In this document: positions 22,345 through 35,089 of the stretch, piece after piece | How positions within the stretch are numbered: position 1 is the stretch's first letter | How the letters are laid out: the number at the start of each line of letters is the position of its first letter | Assembly: GCA_958295665.1 (NCBI GenBank) | Contig: OY282560.1 | Location: forward strand, 54,188,333-54,252,332 | Length of the DNA stretch: 64,000 nt | Direction of reading: 5' to 3' | DNA from: Tipula vernalis | Lineage: Eukaryota > Arthropoda > Insecta > Diptera > Tipulidae | Translations under genes and position numbers: made by a program | Notes under the pieces: model-generated | What the model was told of the DNA's origin: nothing | Seen by the model: only the letters and a program-made list of their open reading frames with translations | Database searches by the model: none

Positions 22345-24600
22345 TTAATAGTTCAATTTTGCATAAGGCAAATATTTTTACCTTTCAGGCAAAATAACAT
22401 AACCCTAAAAAAAGTGATAGCTATTTCAACCAATCAGCATGCTGAATTTTTATGCTTTAAAGGTAAAAATTGTGCGGTATCACTGCCTTTAAGCTTTCAA
22501 TTTAATTGTTATTCGTAACAAAGGTGATTGGATTATGAATTATGTAAAATTTATATTTGCACCATATTTGCGGTATTAAGTAATGAATACAGTTCGTTAT
22601 AATTATTATTTCTCCTAGTGTTCGGGTTTGGTAGCCAATAAAACTAATTCTTAATATTTAAGAGGCCGTTTCGATACTACTTGGTCTACTTGGTTTTAGG
22701 AATACATAAACAATTTTTTATTTTAGGAATTACCTTGCCATACACTAACTTATAAATTTGAAGGGTATTTCTTTTCATACCCGAACTCAAAGCCGATTCA
22801 AAATGAACGATTACAATCAAAATATTTTTACTAAACCATCTTGGAATTTGGAATTTCAAATATGTACAAACGATTTATATTTTGGGAATTTAGATATAAA
22901 ATCTATGAGGCCACAATATATTTGGTTAATATCGTCAGTATCACTCTTTTTGTTGACAAATGTGAGCCAAATTTTAATAAAAAATGGTTTATGTATTGTT
23001 AAACACATGTTGACCTGAAGAAGATAATACATTTATCGAAACCATGTCATAAATATTAAGTATTAGTTTTAGTGGCTGCTAAACCTGAAGACTAGAAGAA
23101 TATTTATGAAAATTTATTATTGAAAGAACATGAAATAATCACATTGAGGATTTATGAATTTTGTCCGACAGCGCTTCAATAATGACGTCTGTCTCACCAT
23201 CAAGAAATACATATGAATTGCCTGTTCACTAATATGGTAAGATCAGAGTATGAGGACCAAATTAAAAATTTGGTGAGTGATCAAAACTGATTGAATGATA
23301 TGACTGATACAGGTGTACTACCAAACCTAAGCAAGATTCCCTAGATACGCCGATGAATCATCTGTCACCGCTCCAAAGCAAGCTAAAAAAATTACCCATA
23401 TTTAATTTCAAATATCTGTGGCTGGTGCAAGCAAGACTTTTGTTTACCGTATTAACACGATGAGCGACATCTCGTAAATTGAACCAACATTTATGGGCCC
23501 ACTTGATACTATAGTCGATGGTGTTAATGAAGTTTATTGATGAGATGACTTCAATTCTGCATTATTGTCTTGGAATTCTTCTCGTTTAATACGTATTTAG
23601 TATATTTATGTTTACTTACGTTTTATTGTTACAATTTTTTATATGACACCTCATTGTCGGGTGTTTCAAATTTTTACTTTCTTTTACGTAAGTAAAATAA
23701 AGTATAGTAATCATGAAAATTTTGGACCTTGAGATTTCTAGAGATTTATCTGTTTTGAGGTCCCCTGAGTTCGAAAAAGTGGGTTTCGAAATGGTGTCTT
23801 TCTGCCGTTTGTGTCCTCTCTACAGCCCAGATGATTTAACCAATCGAACTGAAATTTTACTACAAATCGGCTAACCGGAAGTGGCCACTTCCTTGGTACA
23901 GAAAATTTATTTTGCAACAAATATCTTAGAAAGTTTACAAAAAATAAAAAATTAAATTTTTCAAAATTCGCTGCTCGTAAAAGAAAGTATTATGTTTGGT
24001 CACAGAAGAAAGATTAACCAGAATAGACATTGCTTGGACCAAATTTTTTTTTTCATCTTACCTTATTTTTTGGACATTGAAGTATAATTATTTTTGAATA
24101 CTAGTAATTAATACAAATTATGCTGTCAAAACAAAACTTGTCAAATAATTTCACTAACTATACTGTTCAGGATTCTCAATTCTTATTATTTCTAATCAAA
24201 ACCAGTAAACGAAAGAATACATAACCCAACTTTCTCTTACCTTCGGCAAATCAAGGTCAAAAAAATGAGTCCAAATTTTTCCATAAAAAAACAGCGTTAT
24301 GTCTCTTCTGGTTGTATTCTGTGTGGTTTGGTTGTAAATATTGAACTTGAAAGGTCGGTAACTTTAGTAATTTTTTTTTACAATTTTATTGGGTTGATAT
24401 TGGATATCGTTAAATTTAGAGTGGTGGATTCTACAATTTAGTATTTTATCTTGTTTTAATTAATATTTAGCGTAACTGATTTTTTGATTTTTTCCATATT
24501 GTTTTTTTTTTTAGCCTATGATTAAGTTTAGCAATGTAGTAAAAAATGTTGTCATTTGCAACTTTAAAAGGAGCTCTAACTATAACCCTGAAAAAATATG
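22345..24600. other. AT-rich intronic stretch, nothing firmly recognised
   Basis: No coding family recognised on either strand. A 22-bp sequence at 23741-23762 (GAGATTTATCTGTTTTGAGG then TC) also occurs at 17170-17191 inside the foldback element, with weaker matching just upstream. This suggests a common repeat fragment. Confidence 0.4.
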
Positions 24601-24606
24601 CAACAA

Positions 24607-25243
24607 TTGAACACTTTACAAATTAATGTTCCTGGAATGAATGATGTTAATAAATTTGACAAATTTAGAGTTAATTGATAATTTACAGTCATGCATGTAT
24701 TAGTTATTTCTGAAACTTTTATTCAAAGTCACAATACAATGGGGTATTCTATAAATAATTACAGTAATGATATTGAGTATTGTATAGTGAACAAAGGTAA
24801 TGGTTTATAATGCTCAAGATAATGGTTTCAATAAATACAAATTAGGATTTCTATATTTTTTGTTGGTACTGTAGTTTGTCCTTTTTATCGTTCACGGTAT
24901 GCCCTTGGATTATATATGATATCTGGCAAATTATTCGAAAGAAAAGTAAAGTTTTAAAAAAATTTAAACAGAATTCAAGTAATGTTGCTCTCAAATTGGA
25001 ATTAGAACGCTTATCCAAACTGCTAAACTCAAAAAGTATTTCACTAAGAAGCATCACTTTAATAAAATGATGAATGTCTCTTCTTGAATTAATAATTACA
25101 GACCAATCTTTACCTTATCCGTATTTTACGAAATTTTTGAAAAATTTGTTTCTTCACTGTTTCAGCACTCTTTAAAGAAGTTGAATATCTTTGAGACATT
25201 TAGATTACCATCTAAATATACTTTTGTAGCCTGCGCTCTTAAG
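24607..25243 (+). pseudogene. Non-LTR retrotransposon (LINE) relic: endonuclease and RT pieces
   Basis: The frame at 24607 has LNTLQINVPGMND and, after two stops, HVLVISETFIQSHNT (about 24697-24740), the N-terminus of an APE-type endonuclease. The segment at 24905-25060 (PWIIYDIWQIIRKKSKVLKK) is the linker before RT. NNYRPIFTLSVFYEIFEKF (about 25091-25147) is the first RT motif. The order matches an I/jockey/CR1-type ORF2 with large deletions. It is heavily decayed. Confidence 0.7.
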
Positions 25244-25933
25244 TAATGAGACACTATTACTGGAAACATAGAGATGTACCTTTTAATATATTTTTTGGTG
25301 ATTTGATTCAAGCCATTCACCGGTCTTGTGAATTTTCCTATAAAGTTAAACAATAGAAAATGAATTGCACAATAATTAAACTGTTATAGAATTACGATAC
25401 AGTATACTTAGGATTACGATACACGAATTAGATTTTATAGTATAAAGGTTTATACCACTAATTAGAAATACGAATTAAATAATTAGATAAATGAATTGGA
25501 TTCTTAAGGATTACTTGATTGGAGATAAAAAAGGTATCTAAAAACATCGTCTCGCATACTTTTTGAGACAATTAAATGTTATATTCTTGACGAATTACTA
25601 AACGTAATTTTTGTATTTTTTTTAACGGCAACATCAACGCACCTTGCAATACAGTCCCATTGACGATCCTTGGAACCAAAATTGTACTAAAATTGCAAGA
25701 TATTTTCTTTCACACTAGTCGGAAGAATGATGACATTTGTTTCTACAACTAAGCGGATACCGATTTCTTAGAGATTTGGCCCAAATTTCTTGGCTTTTTG
25801 CACCTTTTTCGGCCCCAACCTTTCTTGTTTCTCTTTCCTTTTCTTTTTTTTTCTTTCCTTCGTCTTCAGTTTCACTAACTAACATTCATCATTAGACGGA
25901 ATTTTTTCAATTACATACTTCTAATAAAAATGT
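25244..25933. other. AT-rich stretch, nothing recognised
   Basis: It may include decayed downstream LINE sequence up to about 25360, but no motif is clear. A pyrimidine-rich tract lies near 25815-25870. Confidence 0.35.
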
Positions 25934-28900
25934 TTAGGTTAGGTTAGGTTGGAGTGGCTGCTTACGCACACTTAGACCGGTGACGGTCCATTGTGATACC
26001 ACAGGATGTATCCCCTTTTACCCCTATTGGAACCATTTCGAGCTACTTATGTAGCGTAAGACGTCCCGCACTTTAATGTTTTCGAGATCCGAGAGGCAGT
26101 CCATCCTGAACTTACCTAAGTGTTTGTGCCTTCTGAGAGCCAATGCTGGACACGAGCAAAGGAAGTGGACCAACGTCTCTTCCTCCTCTTCGTCCAAGCA
26201 GCTTCTGCAGAAGTCATTAGCCTCCAGACCCAGCCTTCTTGCATGTTCTCCAAAAAGGCAGTGTCCCGTGAGTATTCCTACGACCGTTCTTAATTCACGC
26301 CTGCGTAAGGATATTAATGCCCTAGTGCGCCCCAAATCCAGCTTTGGCCAAACTTGTCTTGCAACTCTACAGGTTAGGGTGTTAGACCACCTTTCCCCCG
26401 CTGAGGATAGCGCCTGCTTCCCAAGTGCTTGTCTCAGCGCTGTGATAGGCCTCCCCAGACTTGCCCTTTCCGATTGCAGCTGGAGAGTCGTACCATGCCT
26501 AGCAAGTTCATCTGCCCTGCAGTTCCCCATGACGCCCGAGTGACCTGGGACCCAGACTACCTGGATGTTGAAATGCTCACCCATCTCATTTAGAGATGAG
26601 TGACAACTCAACGCCACCCGTGACGCCAAAGACACCGATTCTAACGACCGGATCGCCGCTTGACTGTCCACATAGATTGTGATATCGTCTGAGGATAACA
26701 CATTATGCTTCAACCACGTCATGACCTCCTCAATCGCTACGACTTCAGCTTGGTACACGCTGCAGTAATCAGGGAGACGAATAGAAATATTTACATTTAA
26801 TTTGTCACAGAATACTCCAGCTCCTACTTTGCCGTCTAGCTTGGAGCCATCTGTGAAGAATTGCAACGCTTCGGTTTCCGATAACGGTCTATTCCTCCAG
26901 GATTCCCTTGAAGGAAGGAGGTCCGAAATCGCTTCTCGCAGCGTAGAGTAGGTTTAATGTAGTCAAGATTCGCCAGCTCATCCTTCAACGATCTGACAAT
27001 AGTAGAGTGTCCTATACTAAGACACCTCCACTGAGAGACGGCTGCAAGTCGTACAGCCGTATTTGCCGCCATCTGTTTGCCAAAAATGTCGACCGAAAGA
27101 AGGTGCAATAACCCCTCTAAGGCACTTGTCGGTGTCGACCTCAATGCCCCGCTAACAAGCATGCAGGCCGTTCTTTGCACTCTCTCAATCTTACTTTTGT
27201 AAGTTACCCTGTCCAGAGCTGGCCACCAAACACCCACCCCGTACATGAGTACATGTCTCACTACGGCGGTGTAGAGCCAGTGTACCAGCTCCGGCTTCAG
27301 ACCCCATCTATGACCAATGGCGTTCCTACAGGAGTACAAAGCAATAGTAGCTTTGTTTATTCTCTCCAACATGTTGGGCTTCCAACTAAGCTTACTGTCC
27401 AAGATAATGCCCAGATATCTAGCTCTATCAGTAAAAGAAAGTCTCGTGCCATTTAAGGTAGGAGGGACAACTACCGGGATTTTGTATTTCTTAGTAAAGA
27501 GTACCAGCTCTGTCTTGGACGGGTTAATACCAAGTCCACATTTACCAGCCCATTTCGTAACGATGGTAAGCGCATTCTGCATTACGTCTACAATCGTGCC
27601 CAGGAATTTCCCGGTAACAGCTAAAGCTACGTCATCTGCGTACGCGATAACTTCAATACCCTCTCTCTCCAATTCAAGTAGTAACCCGTTTACCACTATG
27701 TTCCAGAGAAGAGGGGACAGAACCCCCCCTGAGGAGTTCCCCTAGTTACTCGCCTCTTGAAGGTGGAGTCCCCCAACTTCGAGCTAACAATCCTCCTTCC
27801 CAGCATATAATTGATTAACCCTATCAGAGGAACGTCCACCTCCAAAAATGACAATCCCTCCTTGATTGCCTCCGCTTTCACATTATTAAAGGCGCCTTCT
27901 ATATCCAGGAAGGCCACCAAACAGAATTCCTTCGAATTAATCGATTTCTCAATCGTAGACACCAAGGCGTGCAGAGCAGTGTCCACAGATCTACCCTTTG
28001 TGTATGCATGCTGAGACGATGCCCACTTCCTGGCACCTATTTTATCTCTGATGTATACATCCAGCAGCCTTTCTAAGGTTTTCAAAAGGAAGGATGATAG
28101 AGTTATTGGTCTTAGGTCCTTAGGATAGACATGTGAGCTTTTCCCCGCTTTCAGTATGAACACCACATTGACCTCCGTCCAGTACCTAGGAATATAGCCC
28201 AGCGTCAAACACCCTTTGAATATAGCTTCCAGGTAGGGAAGAATAAATTCTGAGTTGTTTTGAAGTTCCGCTGGTATAATTTGATCCGGACCAGCCGATT
28301 TAAATGGTTTAAAACCCCTCAGTGCCCATAGGATCCGTTTTCTGGTTACGATATCCTCTGTGGTTACTGATAGTGATTCCTGATGATTGCTACGCACCAA
28401 CAGGTCTTCAAAGCTCCCTGGGAAGTGTGTCTCGAAGAGAAGCTCCAGAGATTCTCCACTAGAAGCTGTCCAAGATCCGTCCGGTTTTATCAAAAAACTG
28501 GGACTAGATGTACTTTTGGAAAGAATCTTCCTAAAGCGGGAGGTTTCGGATACCTCTTCCATTTTATCACAGAAGATTCTCCAATACCTCCTTTGTGCCT
28601 TTCTTAATTCTTTCTTATAAATTCCGAGTTTCTCCTTATAGGAGTCCCAATCCTGAGCCTCCCTTGTATTTTTGGCTCTATTAAAGGCTGTCCTACAAGC
28701 CTTACGATAGGTTCCCAGTTCCCTGGACCACCATACCGGTTTTTGCCTACCCCTAGGCTTAGCCAGTGGGCAGGCAGCGCTAAACGATCGGTTCCATGCG
28801 CTAGTAACGCTAGCCACCATGTCCTCCAGCTCCCCAACGGTCGTCGGGGGCTCCATAGCCCTCGTCGGTAACATTTCCTCCAATAATTCCCCATATTTGC

Positions 28901-29503
28901 TCCAGTTGGTCCTTCTAGGGTTCCTGAAGGCTTCCCGGGTAGCAGGGTGAATATCGAGGCTATAGGTTAAATATCGATGATCAGAAAAGGAGTGTTCCTT
29001 ATCCACCCTCCAATTTTTAACCATATGAAGAATATTATTTGAGGCAAGGGTCACGTCTAGAACCTCCTGCCTGTTACTAGTAATAAATGTGGGTTCCCGC
29101 CCAATATTACACACTGAAAGGTTAGTACTCATCAAATAATCAAAAAGCGACTCATCCCTTTCATTAATGTCCGTGCTTCCCCAGATAGTTTGATGCGCAT
29201 TAGCATCAACTCCCAGTACCACACCTACCTTTGATTGTTCCGCTTTACGAATCAGTTCCTCCAGGTTATCCGTAGGAACCTCCTTCTCCCGGTCCATGTA
29301 GGCTGAAACTAGCCAGAATCTACAAGTGCCTACTTTCAGGCTAACTGCAGTAGTGTCACCATTGCTGTATTGAGAGAGAAGGAAAAGATTAATATTATTT
29401 TTCCCAAGAATACAAGATCTGATCTTCCCAGACTTACTAGAGGATATAATTTTATACCCCTTGGTTCTGAGGCCACAGATCCCGTTGTTGTTAATCCAAG
29501 GTT
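25934..29503 (-). mobile_element. LOA-like LINE, copy 1, 5'-truncated
   Basis: Non-LTR retrotransposon on the minus strand with endonuclease, RT and RNase H, nearly identical over its length to the longer copy at 49757-55206. The sense 3' end finishes in CCAACCTAACCTAACCTAA (plus strand 25934-25952). The 5' end stops inside the endonuclease at about 29503, where copy 2 continues (after CCAAGGTTCTTGG); this is typical abortive reverse transcription. Relative to copy 2 it keeps about 60 bp near 26035-26100 and about 70 bp near 28730-28790 that copy 2 has lost. A target duplication was not found. The RNase H domain and endonuclease style suggest the LOA clade. Confidence 0.92.
26024..29297 (-). 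pseudogene. LOA-like LINE ORF2 copy 1 (EN-RT-RNase H), frameshifted
   Basis: From 29297: endonuclease with VVLGVDANAHQTIWGS (about 29215), NRQEVLDVTLASNN and FSDHRYLTYSLD (catalytic SDH, about 28990). RT: LRPITLSSFLLKTLERLL, HAYTKGRSVDTALH, CLVAFLDIEGAFNNV and TRGTPQGG (about 27735). The frame changes in a run of seven G, and RT resumes with VIAYADDVALAV (catalytic YADD, about 27640) to about 26870. RNase H in a third frame: FFTDGSKLDGKVGAGVF (about 26860), YQAEVVAIEEV, IYVDSQAAIRSL and VVWVPGHSGVMGN (about 26530), then a C-terminal CCHC-like CRSCLDEEEEETLVHFLC. Known role: target-primed reverse transcription in the nucleus. It is inactive because of at least two frameshifts and the missing N-terminus. 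Confidence 0.9.
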
Positions 29504-29509
29504 CTTGGT

Positions 29510-30235
29510 GTGATACGATTGCTGGGATTATTCAAGTACTTGGCAAAGTTTATTTCGAACCTGTTCAAACTGGCAGCGGAGTTATGATTATTATCCGGGA
29601 AAGATATTCCATTTGAATGGGAGGGGAAGGGGAAAACATGATGTTGAGCTTGAGAATTTGAAGAGAATTGTAACATCTGAACCGATTCCTAAGCCGTTCA
29701 TAACTTCGTTTATGGACATAGATTTGTTCCTGAGGGTGACCATAAGCCACCTGAAATATTGAATTTGCGTGACATTTATGGCGTCACACCAAGATTACAA
29801 AGAATGTTCATGATATTATTAAACTATCCGAGAATGGAAATTGTTTATAAACCGGGGAAAAATATGCCGCTGGCTGATTGTCTCTCTCGAGCACAATTAA
29901 GAGTGATAATGTTTCGTTTAATTCAGCAAAGTTTGAAATGTTCTCATGAAATTTCAACGTAGAATTCAAACATTCAAGCCCCAGATACCCTCAAAGCAAT
30001 GGTCTGACTGAAAAGAAATGAAAAAATTGAAAAAAATATTCTAAAGCGATGTTACGAGGCTAATGAGGTAAATCAATTTCAGTATAGAATCATGGAATAC
30101 AATATCACACCCGTTGCAATCATGCATCTCACTCATCGTAATGGCAAATTTAAAGATCCATTTATTGAATGTAATTCTTGTTGTCAACGCCACGCTGCAA
30201 AATCGTCCAATCAAGCTTTAGTTCATCTGATTTTT
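29510..30235 (+). pseudogene. Ty3/gypsy pol relic (RT end, RNase H end, integrase end)
   Basis: Pieces on the + strand: GLFKYLAKFISNLFKLAAE (about 29527-29580, the RT-RNase H connection), VTPRLQRMFMILLNYPRMEI and VYKPGKNMPLADCLSRAQL (about 29783-29900, end of RNase H), then FKHSSPRYPQSNGLTEK (about 29967-30017, integrase core with the third acid in EK), and MEYNITPVAIMHLTH (about 30090-30135). The sequence between RNase H and late integrase is deleted. It ends just upstream of the splice acceptor of SAMHD1-like exon 2. Confidence 0.85.
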
Positions 30236-30261
30236 TTATTTTTTTATTTTTCTTATTTTAG

Positions 30262-31811
30262 ATCAAAATAAATGACACCGTCCACGGCCAAATGGAGTTT
30301 GAATCATATTTACGAGACATTATCGCATCTGAAGAATTTCAGCGACTGCGAAACGTTAAACAATTGGGTTCTGCTTTCATGGCTTACGAATCATCGACTT
30401 GTTCACGTTATGAACACTCGCTTGGGTAAGATATCTAAATTTAATTAGTCTATATATAGTACAACTGTATTGGTAAGTGTTTTCCCCGGTTTAGCGTCTC
30501 CCATTTGGCCAACAAATTTATTGGTATATTGCAACTCAACAATCCAGAAATAAAAATTTCAACATTTTATCGTAAATGTGTCACGGTAAGTTTATTTCTG
30601 TGACAAAGTCAACGTGTTTTAATACTTTTCTTTTTTTGTTATTTTTAGATCGCCGGATTACTACATGATTTGGGTCACGGTCCATATTCGCATATGTGGG
30701 AACATTTAATGGAAGTATATTTTAAACAAACCTATCACCACGAGAATATATCGTGTCGATTGGCGGAGAGGGTTTTGCGTCGCATACCTAATGTATTTGA
30801 AAATGATGCGGAAAAAGAGCGTGGCATTTGTCTAATACAATGCCTGATTCGAGGAAATTTGGATGAATTACAGGACCAATTAGGCCCGGATATGTATGTA
30901 GCCGAAATAATTTGTAATAAATTTTCCGAGATCGATGTCGATCGGGTCGATTACATTTTACGAGATTTTCTCCAAATGAGGCATGCGGTCAATATTGTCA
31001 ATTTTGAACAAACATTTCATGAATTTCTAGAAAGTAGGTTTGTGACCAAATTATCGCCATATATTGTGATTACTGAACTTAATTTTTTTTTTTTTTTTTT
31101 TTTTTGTTTTGTTATGTAAAGGGGCATACATAATCGAGGGACCGGATCATGTCAAGCATATAAACTATTCGAAGGATGATTTGAAACGGATTTATTGTTT
31201 GTTTAAAAATCGAATTGAGCTGCACAAGCAAATTTACCAAAGTCCCAATGTGATAGGAACACAAATTTTGTAAGTAACCAAATTTATTTTAAATAAATTT
31301 AGCAGCAGAACTCTATTAATCTATAAATAATTTTAGACTATGCGATTTTTTTAAGGCGGCCGACGATAATCATTTTAAATTCAATGATACACTACGCCTG
31401 AATGAGGTTACCAATGGTGCTGATTTAAAGCCGTTCATAGCTTTTGATGATACAATTTTGGAAAAAATTCAATCCCAATTAACAAATACATCAACATCTT
31501 CTCAATACGAGATACTAAAACATTATATTGTAAATAAAAAACGATTTCGCCTTATAAATGAGGACGAGTACAATGAGCTGCGAAATGGCCGAAATTATGG
31601 TGACGAAAATTTCCGTACATATACGCGAAAGATTGAGCATCCATTTAGGAAATTTAAAATTTTTTTAGATCGTCAAATTTTATACAATGGCAATTACAAT
31701 CGTGTTATCAACAAAATTGACGAAGTGAAAAAATTTTTAAATCTGGATGTAAACCGTGAATTGGATTCGGTCAAGGATACAGATAAATTGTATTATTTTG
31801 TTCAAACATAA
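30262..31811 (+). CDS. SAMHD1-like HD-domain dNTP triphosphohydrolase, exons 2-6
   Basis: Hydrolyses dNTPs to nucleoside plus triphosphate in the SAMHD1 family. Exons: 30262-30425, 30495-30585, 30649-31033, 31122-31269, 31337-31811, all with GT-AG introns of 63-88 nt and consistent phases. With exon 1 (15143-15166) the protein is 428 aa. The metal-binding HD set is complete: H60 in RYEHSLG, H99-D100 in AGLLHDLGHGPYSHM, H124 in HHENIS, and D191 in EIDVDRVDYILRD. The C-terminal part has KRIYCLFKNRIELHKQIYQS, equivalent to the family's C-lobe. No SAM domain is present, so it is shorter than vertebrate SAMHD1. No inactivating change was seen. TAA is at 31809-31811; a poly(A) signal follows at 32088. 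Family assignment is firm; nuclear or cytoplasmic location cannot be read from the sequence. Confidence 0.93.
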
Positions 31812-32100
31812 TGCGCCGCGATTTTTATATTTTATTTTATTAACCATTTAATATCGAGGGGCTTATTGATTCGCGTGACCAAGACATAGACCAAATTATT
31901 TATTTAAAATTATTTATTGAATTATATCGGATTTATTTTCTATATTTTGTACAATGAACACGAAGATCAAACATTAGTTAAAATATAGTAGAAAATCAAA
32001 AGAACTTAAAGTATACACTTGTAATTATTATGTATAAGTATTAAATTTGAGGGGACATTTTATTAATAATTTATGTATTAAATGCTAAATAAATTATCTT
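31812..32100 (+). terminator. 3' UTR and poly(A) signal of SAMHD1-like gene
   Basis: AT-rich tail after the stop codon. AATAAA at 32088-32093 is the best poly(A) signal, implying cleavage near 32105-32120. Confidence 0.65.
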
Positions 32101-32272
32101 GAATTTTAAAGAGAATTTGTTTGATCATCAATAATAATTGGTTAACCGGCAAGTTATAAGAAGCATTAACATATTAATTTGAAATTTACTGGTAATTAGT
32201 TGTCTAATTAGCTTGTTTATTGATCAGCAAGAAGCAAGACTATTCGGGATTGATATCATCGATTATAGTTAC

Positions 32273-32315
32273 TGTAGTGTCAGAGAGTTAGTCCGTCTAA
32301 CTCTCTGACACTACA
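32273..32315. repeat. Perfect 19-bp stem hairpin
   Basis: TGTAGTGTCAGAGAGTTAG and its exact complement are separated by TCCGT. No coding or transposon end was recognised at this spot; an RTE-type relic starts about 18 bp downstream. Confidence 0.85.
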
Positions 32316-32332
32316 ATAACATATATAAATAT

Positions 32333-32512
32333 GAATTTGGCATCGGTTTTTTGATTAGCAACCGATGTCGTCAATTTGTGACTGACTTCATGCTTGTCAG
32401 TAATCGGATTTGTATACAACGTTATGCTCCCATCGAGGAGAACCCTGATCAAATCACAGACGCGTTCTACGATCAGCTCGAAACCGTCCTCCGCAAAAAT
32501 TCCGCAACATGA
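32333..32512 (+). pseudogene. RTE-type LINE endonuclease fragment
   Basis: Sixty codons are open to TGA 32512: FGIGFLISNRCRQFVTDF, then RYAPIEENPDQITDAFYDQL. This matches the central APE-endonuclease block of RTE-type non-LTR elements (craniofacial-development-protein-2-like in automatic annotation), with the intervening strand deleted. It is a short relic. Confidence 0.7.
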
Positions 32513-32697
32513 GTGTAATGTATATGTATCAGTGGTATCACTGGATCACTGAATTTTAATATTGTATATGTATCAGTGGTCTCACTGTATTTTAGTTTTG
32601 TCAAGTGGGGACTCTGAAAAAGAAAAAGCAATTACATATATCTGAATAGCATAACCAGAACACGAGTTCTATTTAAAGTATTAAAAAGTCTATTTGC

Positions 32698-33349
<652 letters not shown>

Positions 33350-33593
33350 AGTTAAGAACACAACACTTCAACATCGTTACACGTGTTTTTAGTTCACATC
33401 ATAACTCATAGCAAAATCCTTGATCATCAAATTCCATTTGATGCATCAAATGTCATTTGTATTTTTCCATTTAATTTTACTAATCAGCATTTTTACCGTA
33501 TATTGTAATTTTCCATATATTTTATAGAATAAGCATTTTCGTGAGATAAATACTCTATAATATGTTTTATGAGAATATTTTGTAATAAAAATA

Positions 33594-34310
33594 AGTTAGT
33601 CTTAAGTTGCATTCTAAATAAAACGGATGTAGTCCAAACAAAAAATATTTCTTTCAAGATTAATGTTTTATTAATCTTAACTGGCGCCGAAACAGTGAGT
33701 GAAGTGAAAGTGAAACAGTGTAATAGTTCAAAGTTTTTATACCCACGAGAACATAATAACACAGACAAAATCAACTAATCATATGAGAACTTAGCCTTTG
33801 TCTAAGAACATAATTAAATATAGCTATACCCACGAGAACATAGCTAACGTTTTTTAACACTACCGAGAGTGAATATTATCGTACCGCAGTAGGCCGATAG
33901 CAAGTGTAAACGCTACCAGCCAAAAAGGGAAAATACGGGTCATCCGGATCACAAGTAGCTTCAACTCAAGTGTACAACACCCGGTGTGCACTTTAAAGAC
34001 CTCTGAGTGAAACACTAATCCTCAGATTGAAATTTACCAAGGATAAATTCCTTCTTAATAATGAAAATAATAATTTTGCTGTAAGTAAATTTTAATAAAA
34101 CTATACAGTTTACGTTTAATAAAAAAATAAGAAAAGTGAAAAATAAATAATAATTAAATAAATAATAACATTCAACGATAATATAACATAATAAATATTT
34201 AATTAATAGTAACAAAATAATACTTAATCAATAAATAAAAACAATATAATATTACATCAAAATAACACACAATAATTTAAATATAAAATCAAAACAAGTA
34301 TAATAACATA
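33594..34310 (+). repeat. LTR end, primer-binding site and leader of errantivirus-like gypsy element
   Basis: AGTTAGTC near 33594 through ATTAATCTTAAC near 33680 includes AATAAA (33617) and may be the end of a 5' LTR. It is followed by TGGCGCCGAAACAG (33682-33695), a tRNA-Lys-like primer-binding site. A roughly 620-bp AT-rich leader runs to the gag ATG at 34311. The upstream LTR boundary was not found, and no second LTR exists in the window. Confidence 0.5.
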
Positions 34311-35089
34311 ATGGATGAACTTAAGGACGCCATTAGAATTTGACAGGAGCACTCAACGCTCAAATAGAGTTGAATAAAAAATTGGAAAGAAGAATAGACC
34401 AACTTGAAAATCGAACAGTGAATCAAGCACCAAATAACAACAATCTCGTGGCACCCACGACAGAACAAGAACTCAAAGACATCGGAGGACTGCCGGATTG
34501 CGTTAAGGAGTTACGAGTCTTCGACGGAAACCCGATAGAATATGTATCATGGATATACACCGTCGATTGTATCCTCAAGGATTACGATATAGCAAAGGAC
34601 AAACCAGTATACAGAGCCATATTACAACACATTAGGCAAAAAATACGAGGAACGGCAGATGCGGCTCTCGTATCGTATAACATATTCGATGAAAACTGGC
34701 TTGCGATAAAGGAATGTTTATCGCTACATTACGCAGACAAAAGAGATGTGCGGACCTTAGAATACCAGCTAGGCAGCCTTATACAAGGGGAAAAAAGTGA
34801 TGACGAGTTTTATGCGACAGTTAATCATCAATTATCGTTGATGATCAATAAAATAAAAACCGAAAACTACAGTGCGGACACGATGACAGTTCTAATCGAC
34901 ACATATCGAAATAGAGCTTTGGACGTGTTTATTAGAGGACTCAACGGAGATATTTTAAAGATGCTGACCATCCAGAGACCAACAAATCTTCCAGATGCAT
35001 ATTCATTATGTCTCGAAATACAAAATCTCAATTTTCGAAATATGCCGATACATAACAGAAATTTTAATAATTATTATTATTATTATTAA
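34311..35089 (+). pseudogene. Gypsy gag, N-terminal part, interrupted by a LINE
   Basis: ATG 34311 (MDELKDAIRI) meets a stop after ten codons; the main frame picks up at about 34340. It encodes a capsid-type Gag: DIGGLPDCVKELRVFDGNP, YVSWIYTVDCILKDYD, IRGTADAALVSYNIFDENW and DVFIRGLNGDILKMLTIQRP. This layout is typical of 17.6/297/gypsy (errantivirus-type) elements. Coding sequence stops at about 35062, where the (AAT)n 3' tail of a minus-strand LINE begins. Gag resumes near 39700. Confidence 0.85.

Noticed and set aside
22758..23018. 86-codon plus-strand frame as a small secreted or membrane protein
   Set aside because: No recognisable motif, AT-driven composition, inside a transposon-rich intron; could not be supported.
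25934..25955. A telomere or chromosome end, because of TTAGG units
   Set aside because: Only three to four units, at the exact 3' end of a LINE, and repeated at the second copy far inside the window.
26076..28607. Plus-strand reading frames opposite the LOA-like LINE
   Set aside because: They are antisense shadows of the minus-strand ORF2, which has the RT, endonuclease and RNase H motifs.
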